From Micromonospora rubida (lineage in GTDB: Bacteria; Actinomycetota; Actinomycetes; Mycobacteriales; Micromonosporaceae), in NCBI RefSeq assembly GCF_009908295.1, contig NZ_JAAALO010000009.1:62001-126000 (forward strand): a stretch of DNA of 64,000 bases, in the 5' to 3' direction. The position numbers were made by a program, and so were the translations under genes. Of this stretch, positions 39,821 to 64,000 are shown piece by piece. Under the pieces are notes generated by a model that was not told the origin of the DNA, made no database searches, and saw nothing but the letters and a program-made list of their open reading frames with translations. Positions within the stretch are counted from its first letter, which is position 1. Each line of letters begins with the position of its first letter.

Positions 39821-41030
39821 CCTGCCGGTAGGACGCCGGATCGCCCGGCTACGGGCCCGACGGCGGATGACCCAACAGATGCTCGCCGACCGGCTCGGCA
39901 AGTCGAAGAGCTGGGTCGACAAGGTCGAGCGAGGTGTCCGCGCCCTCGACCGGTTCACCGTCATCCAGGACCTCGCCGACGTGCTGCGCGTCGACCCGGT
40001 GGCGCTGCTCGGCCGCGGTGCCCCACCGTCGCAGGCCGCCCGCGCCGCCGTGCGCGGCGTCGACGGGGTACGGGCCGCCCTCGCCCGCTACGACACCGCC
40101 CTGAACGTGCCCGGCAACCCCCCGGCGGCACCGCCGGCCGGCGAGCTGAGCCGGCGGGCACGGCACGCCTGGCTCACATACCAGCACGCCGACTACCCCC
40201 AACTACTACGGACGCTGCCAGAACTACTCGCCGACGCCCAACACGCCCACGCCACCCACGCCAACGGCGGCGGCGGGGACGGGGACGGCGCGGCGGAGCT
40301 GCTGGTGCAGGCGTACCGGATCACGTCTTCGGTGTTGGTGAAGCTCGGCGAGGGTGACCTCGGCTGGTTCGCCGCCGACCGGGCCATGTCCGTGGCCATC
40401 GGCGATCCGCTGCTGACGGCGGCGGCCACCGTGCCGCTGGGGCAGGCACTGCGCGCCCTCGACCGCCCCCGGCCGGCCCTGACCGTCACGATCGCCGCCG
40501 CGTACCGCATCGTCCCCCGGGTGTGGCGCGACGGCCCGCCAGCGGACCTGGCGCTACACGGAACGCTGCTGATTCAGGCCGCCCTGGCTGCCGCCGGGTT
40601 CGGCGACGAGCGCAGTGCACGGGAACTGCTCGACCGGGCGGCCGGGATCGCCGACGAGATCGGCGAGGGCCACGACCGGCACTGGACCAGTTTCGGGCCC
40701 ACTGCGGTGGAGTTGGCCCGGGTGGCTGCCGCCGTCGCGCTGGGTGCCGGTGGCGAGGCGGTGGTGCTGCACGAGCGGGTCGTCGGCGCGGACGACTGGC
40801 GACGATTACCGGCCGAGCATCGGGCGGCGTACCTGCTCGACGCCACCCGCGCGTACCTCCGGGTCGGCGATCCGCTCGCGGCCGGGCGCGCGCTGGTCGA
40901 CGCGGACCGGACCGCACCGGCCGAGGTCCGGTTGCGGCCGGTGGCCCGTACGCTGCTCACCGACCTGGCCCGCCACGGACCGGTCCCGGCGGACGTAGCC
41001 GGGCTCGCCACGGCCCTCGGCATCGGATAA
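39807..41030 (+). CDS. XRE-family transcriptional regulator
   Basis: 407 residues from GTG 39807. An HTH_XRE domain occupies about residues 10-65 (RIARLRARRRMTQQMLADRL, then GKSKSWVDKVERGVRALDR). A long helical C-terminal domain follows, with repeated Ala-rich blocks (TVPLGQALRALDRPRPALTV; LHGTLLIQAALAAAGFGDER). The coupling with the two upstream genes suggests one functional unit. Its linker region is the closest relative of the fragment at 25408-25558. It lies 480 bp before PKS-B and could influence the cluster, but nothing proves this. Confidence 0.87.
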   Translation: MTTHDLPVGRRIARLRARRRMTQQMLADRLGKSKSWVDKVERGVRALDRFTVIQDLADVLRVDPVALLGRGAPPSQAARAAVRGVDGVRAALARYDTALNVPGNPPAAPPAGELSRRARHAWLTYQHADYPQLLRTLPELLADAQHAHATHANGGGGDGDGAAELLVQAYRITSSVLVKLGEGDLGWFAADRAMSVAIGDPLLTAAATVPLGQALRALDRPRPALTVTIAAAYRIVPRVWRDGPPADLALHGTLLIQAALAAAGFGDERSARELLDRAAGIADEIGEGHDRHWTSFGPTAVELARVAAAVALGAGGEAVVLHERVVGADDWRRLPAEHRAAYLLDATRAYLRVGDPLAAGRALVDADRTAPAEVRLRPVARTLLTDLARHGPVPADVAGLATALGIG

Positions 41031-41089
41031 TGACCGCCTGGCCCCCTCCTCCACCCGCCGGACCGGACAGTGGTGGTCTGTGAGAGGAA

Positions 41090-41108
41090 CAACTCCGTAG
41101 CGGAGTTG
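41090..41108. terminator. Short hairpin after the XRE operon
   Basis: CAACTCCG and CGGAGTTG with a 3-nt loop form an 8-bp stem 60 bp after the regulator stop. It could be a weak terminator or an operator. Confidence 0.4.
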
Positions 41109-41302
41109 CTCACTGCGCGACGTCACGCATCGTTGCGCGGAATGGTGCAATGTGCCGCAGTGGAAAAGGCCGGCGGGCGCGTGGTGTCGACGGGGTCGGC
41201 GAAGCCGGCCGGGGCGGGTGTCGCACCCGCCCGGCGGCCGGTCGACGGGCACCGGCCGGTGCCCGTCCGAGGGGCGCTCCGTCCCAGCCTGCGGCCCTGC
41301 TC

Positions 41303-41332
41303 CTAGGGGCAGTGCTAGGGGCCTGCTAGGGG
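41303..41332 (+). promoter_or_regulatory. Three CTAGGGG direct repeats at 11-12 bp spacing
   Basis: The heptamer occurs at 41303, 41315 and 41326. Heptamer direct repeats with 11-bp periodicity are the known target layout of SARP-family activators of antibiotic clusters. They lie about 180 bp upstream of the PKS-B start. No SARP gene is in the window. Confidence 0.45.
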
Positions 41333-41509
41333 TTGGCAGCGCCGTCCGGGGCCAAATACCTTCCTCCGGTAAGTAGGACCTGGTTTGCGCTGCAGCGCTG
41401 TTTGTCTGGCAATTTCTGGTCGGCTTAATGGGCTCTGGTTTTCGCGGCTTGAGGCGTCTGTGGACGGTATTGGGTCGACTGGTCGTTCCGGCCCGAAGAG
41501 GTGGCGGCA

Positions 41510-51784
<10,275 letters not shown>

Positions 51785-51827
51785 CCGGCATGTTCCGCAC
51801 CCCGATCCCCGATACGGAGTAGCCCCG

Positions 51828-64000
<12,173 letters not shown>

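Larger units (their letters stand above)
41031..41509. other. Intergenic region upstream of PKS-B
   Basis: 479 bp. It holds a small hairpin (41090-41108), the CTAGGGG direct repeats (41303-41332) and, just before the gene, a GAGG ribosome site. It must contain the promoter of the PKS-B/PKS-C operon. Confidence 0.6.

Overview
The window is high-GC actinomycete DNA, probably from Micromonosporaceae (inference from codon usage, regulator families and repeat style). It lies inside a large modular type I polyketide synthase (PKS) cluster. All PKS genes are on the + strand. PKS-A (<1-24959) enters with a cut ketosynthase and carries modules called M1-M5 here. PKS-B (41510-51784) carries M6-M7. PKS-C (51828->64000) follows PKS-B after 43 bp and carries M8, M9 and the start of M10. 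Module numbers are local to this window. No loading module, thioesterase or enoylreductase domain is visible.

The predicted chemistry, if the proteins act in the order A-B-C, starts with three successive malonyl/DH/B-type-KR modules (M1-M3), which would build a conjugated triene. M4 should leave an A-type hydroxyl. M5 has a KR without its catalytic Tyr and Asn, so a ketone is expected. M6 should leave an A-type hydroxyl. M7 is anomalous: its AT has lost the catalytic Ser and His and a large internal part, and its KR has Tyr changed to His. M8 should make a further double bond. M9 holds the only methylmalonyl-type AT in the window. M10 starts with a malonyl-like AT. M7 may be a non-elongating relic or may depend on an AT acting from elsewhere; this is the most striking enzymatic feature.

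Between PKS-A and PKS-B lies a 16.5-kb accessory region. It holds a decayed zone next to PKS-A, with an XRE regulator fragment and palindromes, then a small conserved hypothetical gene. Next comes an iron-box-controlled siderophore ABC operon (ATPase, lipoprotein, double-length permease) and a convergent alpha/beta hydrolase. Further on are a secreted SH3-like protein, a natural-product-type glycosyltransferase, a GNAT acetyltransferase, a regulator plus partner pair, a broken DUF397 gene, a tiny GntR protein and a coupled three-gene operon ending in an XRE regulator. The iron operon and hydrolase sit between two direct copies of a dispersed repeat (26177-26640 and 31991-32117); the first copy has about 333 bp inserted in it.

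Repeats run through both coding and noncoding DNA. A perfect 20-bp inverted repeat in the accessory region shares a 27-nt stretch (23 to 25 identities) with the DH-KR linkers of M2, M3 and M8, where it is read as protein and is followed by 15-bp tandem units. Other PKS linkers carry 15-bp or 48-bp tandem units. Long exact identities between modules (350 bp and 272 bp) point to recent duplication or gene conversion. Domain borders are approximate; catalytic codons were located directly in the sequence.
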